A stretch of 15,787 bases of DNA from the NCBI GenBank assembly GCA_013696275.1, contig JACCYW010000057.1:1-15787 (forward strand). The letters are read 5' to 3'. This document shows, piece by piece, positions 13,532-15,787 of the stretch. The notes under the pieces are model-generated. The model ran no database searches. It saw only the letters and a list, made by a program, of their open reading frames with translations, and was not told where the DNA came from. Origin of the DNA: Chloroflexota bacterium. GTDB taxonomy: Bacteria > Chloroflexota > Limnocylindria > Limnocylindrales > CSP1-4. The position numbers and the translations under genes were made by a program. Positions within the stretch are counted from its first letter, which is position 1. The number at the start of each line of letters is the position of its first letter.

Positions 13532-15178
13532 ATGTCCTCGTCTGGCGACCGCGTCGCGATGCCTCGTCGCAGCGCCTTCCTCTACGGCCTGCTGGCCGGC
13601 GCCGTTGGGCTGGCCATCCTGCTCGTTGGACGCTTGCTGACGGGCCGGCCGGGGTTCCTTGACGCTATCTCCGATGGCGTACTGCGCTACGTGCCGCTCG
13701 CCCTCTTCGACGCGGCCCTCTCCAGCCTGGGCGCACTGGCCAAGGGAACGCTGTACGCCGCCATCGCGCTGGCTGTCCCGGTGGCCGGTGGTCTGCTGGC
13801 CATCAAGCTCATCCGCTCTCCGCCTCGCGGCGACCGCTTGCGCGACATCGTCGCGGCTGGCGTGCTCGTGGCACTGGTGGCTTTCTTCCTGGCCGCGGTA
13901 CTGGTCCTGCCGCTGGCTGGCGCGGGCATCCTGGGAAGCGACCTGCGCGCCGACGCCTGGGCGCTCCAGGCCCCCCTCGCGGTAGCCGCTGTGGCTTATG
14001 GCCTGGTGCTCATGGGCTTCCGCTATGCGGCCGCGGGGCAGGCAGACCCAGGCGGCATGCGGACCGACCAGACCGAGGTGCCAGCGCCGGATATGGACAC
14101 TGCACCTGCTGCTGTGGGCGTGCCCCGCCGGACATTCCTGGCTCGAGCGCTCGGGCTGGTCGGCCTGGCTGCGCTGGCCGTTTCCGGCTTTGCGGTGTTC
14201 CAGGGTCTTGCCCGCGCCAGTCGACCCCTGACCGGCGGCGGTCCAGCGCCCGCGGACGGGCAGCCGATGGATCCCTTCGGACCGACCATGGCGCTGACCC
14301 CAGTAGACGACTTCTACCAGATCTCCAAGAACCTCCTGCCGGTCAGCATCGACGGGCAGGCGTGGCGGCTGCGGGTGGATGGCCTGCTCGATCGGCCGGC
14401 CGATATCTCGCTCGAGGCTTTGAGGGCCATGCCGTCGCAGGTCGCCCACCGGACCATCGAGTGCATCAGCAATGATGTCCCAGCCGGCGATGATCTGATC
14501 GGCAACCAACGCTGGCGCGGTGTGCCGATACGAGACCTGCTGGCCCCGGCCGGGGTCCAACCGGCGGCCACCCACGTGCTCTGGGAAGCGGCTGACGGTT
14601 ACACCGAGTCACTGCCGCTGGAGGTCGCCCTGCGTGAGGATTCCTGGATCGTCTATGAGATGGGCGATCAACCGCTTACAGCGGAGCACGGCTTCCCGGC
14701 CCGGGTCTTCATCGCCGGTCGATTCGGGATGAAGCAGCCCAAGTGGGTCACCAGGCTTCAGCTGACCGATCACGACGAGCCCGGTTACTGGCAAGTGCGA
14801 GGCTGGGACCGGGAGGCTTTCGTGGTCACGATGTCGCGCATCGACCAACCCCGCCCGGGCGAAACGGTGCGCACTGGTGAGCCGTTCATGGCCTATGGCA
14901 TCGCCAACAGCGGCGATCGCGGCATCAGCCGCGTCGAGCTCAGTCCTGACGATGGAGCCACCTGGCTGGAGGCGGAGCTGCAGGACGCCACGGAGGAGCC
15001 GCTCGGACCGCTCACCTGGGTCCGTTGGCGGGTACCCGTGACTGTCAGCGGGTCGGGCGCTCGCCGGTTGGTGGTCCGCGCGACGGACGGATCGGGCGCC
15101 GTCCAGGATCCCGCGTTCCGAGCTCCACTACCGTCAGGATCGACCGGTTGGCATGCGGTGCGCATCGCGGTCGCCTGA
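13532..15178 (+). CDS. Membrane-anchored sulfite-oxidase-family molybdopterin oxidoreductase
   Basis: The 548-residue protein joins a membrane anchor to a molybdopterin domain of the sulfite oxidase family. Hydrophobic segments lie at about 14-36, 50-70, 73-93, 106-134 and 147-165. A twin-arginine-like VPRRTFLARALGL (197-209) then leads a last segment (about 205-225). The cofactor domain spans about 260-412: HRTIECISNDVPAGDDLIG (306-324) holds the molybdenum ligand C311, the only cysteine, and TAEHGFPARVFIAGRFGMK (383-401) and KWVTRL (404-409) are typical. A C-terminal Mo-co dimerisation-type Ig domain follows (about 430-530). The reaction is a two-electron oxidation or reduction outside the membrane; the substrate is unknown. 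The first 225 residues contain no histidine, so no haem ligands. ATG 13559 is an alternative start. Confidence 0.9.
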   Translation: MSSSGDRVAMPRRSAFLYGLLAGAVGLAILLVGRLLTGRPGFLDAISDGVLRYVPLALFDAALSSLGALAKGTLYAAIALAVPVAGGLLAIKLIRSPPRGDRLRDIVAAGVLVALVAFFLAAVLVLPLAGAGILGSDLRADAWALQAPLAVAAVAYGLVLMGFRYAAAGQADPGGMRTDQTEVPAPDMDTAPAAVGVPRRTFLARALGLVGLAALAVSGFAVFQGLARASRPLTGGGPAPADGQPMDPFGPTMALTPVDDFYQISKNLLPVSIDGQAWRLRVDGLLDRPADISLEALRAMPSQVAHRTIECISNDVPAGDDLIGNQRWRGVPIRDLLAPAGVQPAATHVLWEAADGYTESLPLEVALREDSWIVYEMGDQPLTAEHGFPARVFIAGRFGMKQPKWVTRLQLTDHDEPGYWQVRGWDREAFVVTMSRIDQPRPGETVRTGEPFMAYGIANSGDRGISRVELSPDDGATWLEAELQDATEEPLGPLTWVRWRVPVTVSGSGARRLVVRATDGSGAVQDPAFRAPLPSGSTGWHAVRIAVA

Positions 15179-15184
15179 GCCAGC

Positions 15185-15787
15185 TCAAGGCACCCAACGA
15201 CCGCCGAACGAGAGCGCGCGAATGCCACCAGCAAGCCGGCCGACGAGACCGGCCAGACCCATCGCCAGGCCGGCCCGCGTCGGCCGGCCATCAGCCAGAA
15301 GAGCGGGAACGCGACGGTCGCGTAGCGGCCCACCGACTCGAGGTTGCCTGACGCGAAAGTGGCGCCCAGCAACAGGATCGGCACGAGCGCGTACTCCAGG
15401 CGCAACTGGTCCACGCGGGCGTATACAAGCAGGAACACGGATGCGCACAGGGTCAGCAGCAGGACGATCTGGATCGGCCCGAGGGCTGCGCCCATGGCCG
15501 CGTCGCCATCCGCTGTGCCCAAGCCAGCCGAGCAGCAGCCACGGCTGGCTGACGCGCGGCCGCCATCCGTCGCGCCGGAGAAGGATCATCGCCAGTGGCA
15601 CCATCACCAAGGCGCCCGGTAAGCGGGTCACAGACGCCAGGCCGATGAGCACGCCGGCCACAGCGCGCTGGTCGCGCTCGGCGGCCAAAAAGGCACCCAG
15701 GACGAGGACCAGGAAGAGACCCTCCGCGTAGGCCATGGAGAAGATGGTCGAGAACGGGCTGATGGCCAGCAAGAAGCAGTCCAGTGC
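15185..15787 (-). pseudogene. PIG-V-like mannosyltransferase, frame-disrupted and cut by window
   Basis: The N-terminal part is open to the window edge and reads LLAISPFSTIFSMAYAEGLF, then GLASVTRLPGALVMVPLAM, as in polytopic PIG-V-type mannosyltransferases. Near 15520 the protein-like reading moves to another frame, giving LGPIQIVLLLTLCASVFLLV, EYALVPILLLGATFASGNLE and SVGRYATVAFPLFWLMAGRR. Near 15219-15214 (GCGCGC) it best returns to the first frame, ending SFGGRWVP and TGA at 15187-15185, just 6 bp from the convergent molybdenum-enzyme stop. The two shifts compensate each other. The segment expected between WLLLGWLG and DGDAAMG also looks short, so a deletion is possible. Either a decaying gene or sequencing/assembly errors would explain this. 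The 5' end lies beyond the window. Confidence 0.7.

Noticed and set aside
14893..15522. Separate minus-strand gene of 209 codons
   Set aside because: Its first part is the middle of the PIG-V-like gene in a shifted frame, and its second part is antisense to the molybdenum enzyme. It is not an independent gene.

Overview
The window is high-GC chromosomal DNA from a bacterium, densely packed with metabolic and cell-envelope genes and with no phage, plasmid or CRISPR content. The gene mix suggests a soil- or freshwater-type Chloroflexota (Limnocylindria-like), with a high-GC actinobacterium as the alternative: a CapA protein on a Pro/Ser/Thr-rich stalk, an MshB-like PIG-L deacetylase, an MMPL exporter and a membrane-anchored molybdenum oxidoreductase. 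This placement is inference from gene style; no marker gene settles it.

Left part (1-4786). On the minus strand, a threonine aldolase gene (1734-2828) is followed by a DUF885 metallopeptidase-like gene (1-1655, cut by the window edge). Divergent from these, a tRNA-Asp(GTC) gene (2898-2974) precedes a membrane-anchored CapA/PGA_cap protein (3029-4786).

Middle part (4783-9525). A minus-strand operon holds two tandem PAPS-type sulfotransferases and a PIG-L deacetylase, joined by an ATGA overlap and by a Shine-Dalgarno that abuts the upstream stop. Together they could deacetylate and sulfate an amino-sugar glycan, which is a hypothesis. A CaiB/BaiF CoA-transferase (7503-8789) is divergent from it. 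A 370-bp intergenic gap follows, with a 24-25 bp tandem degenerate repeat that resembles a mobile-element end. Next is a small DUF202 membrane protein (9160-9525).

Right part (9486-15787). On the minus strand, an OsmC-like gene overlaps by GTGA a 1159-codon ORF. That ORF joins a complete MMPL/RND transporter to a lipobox-bearing AttH/CrtC-type lipocalin-like domain. Divergent from osmC is a sulfite-oxidase-family molybdenum enzyme with a multi-pass membrane anchor. The window ends in a frame-disrupted PIG-V-like mannosyltransferase gene.

Translation signals fall into two classes. Downstream operon genes (and CaiB and OsmC) have good Shine-Dalgarno sequences or 4-nt overlaps. Most first genes lack one but show TANNNT, about 7 nt, then a start codon, as expected for leaderless transcripts. 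In three cases that start opens a tiny ORF whose stop overlaps the start of the real gene. This recurring leaderless mini-ORF arrangement, the MMPL-lipoprotein fusion and the deacetylase-sulfotransferase operon are the most interesting features.
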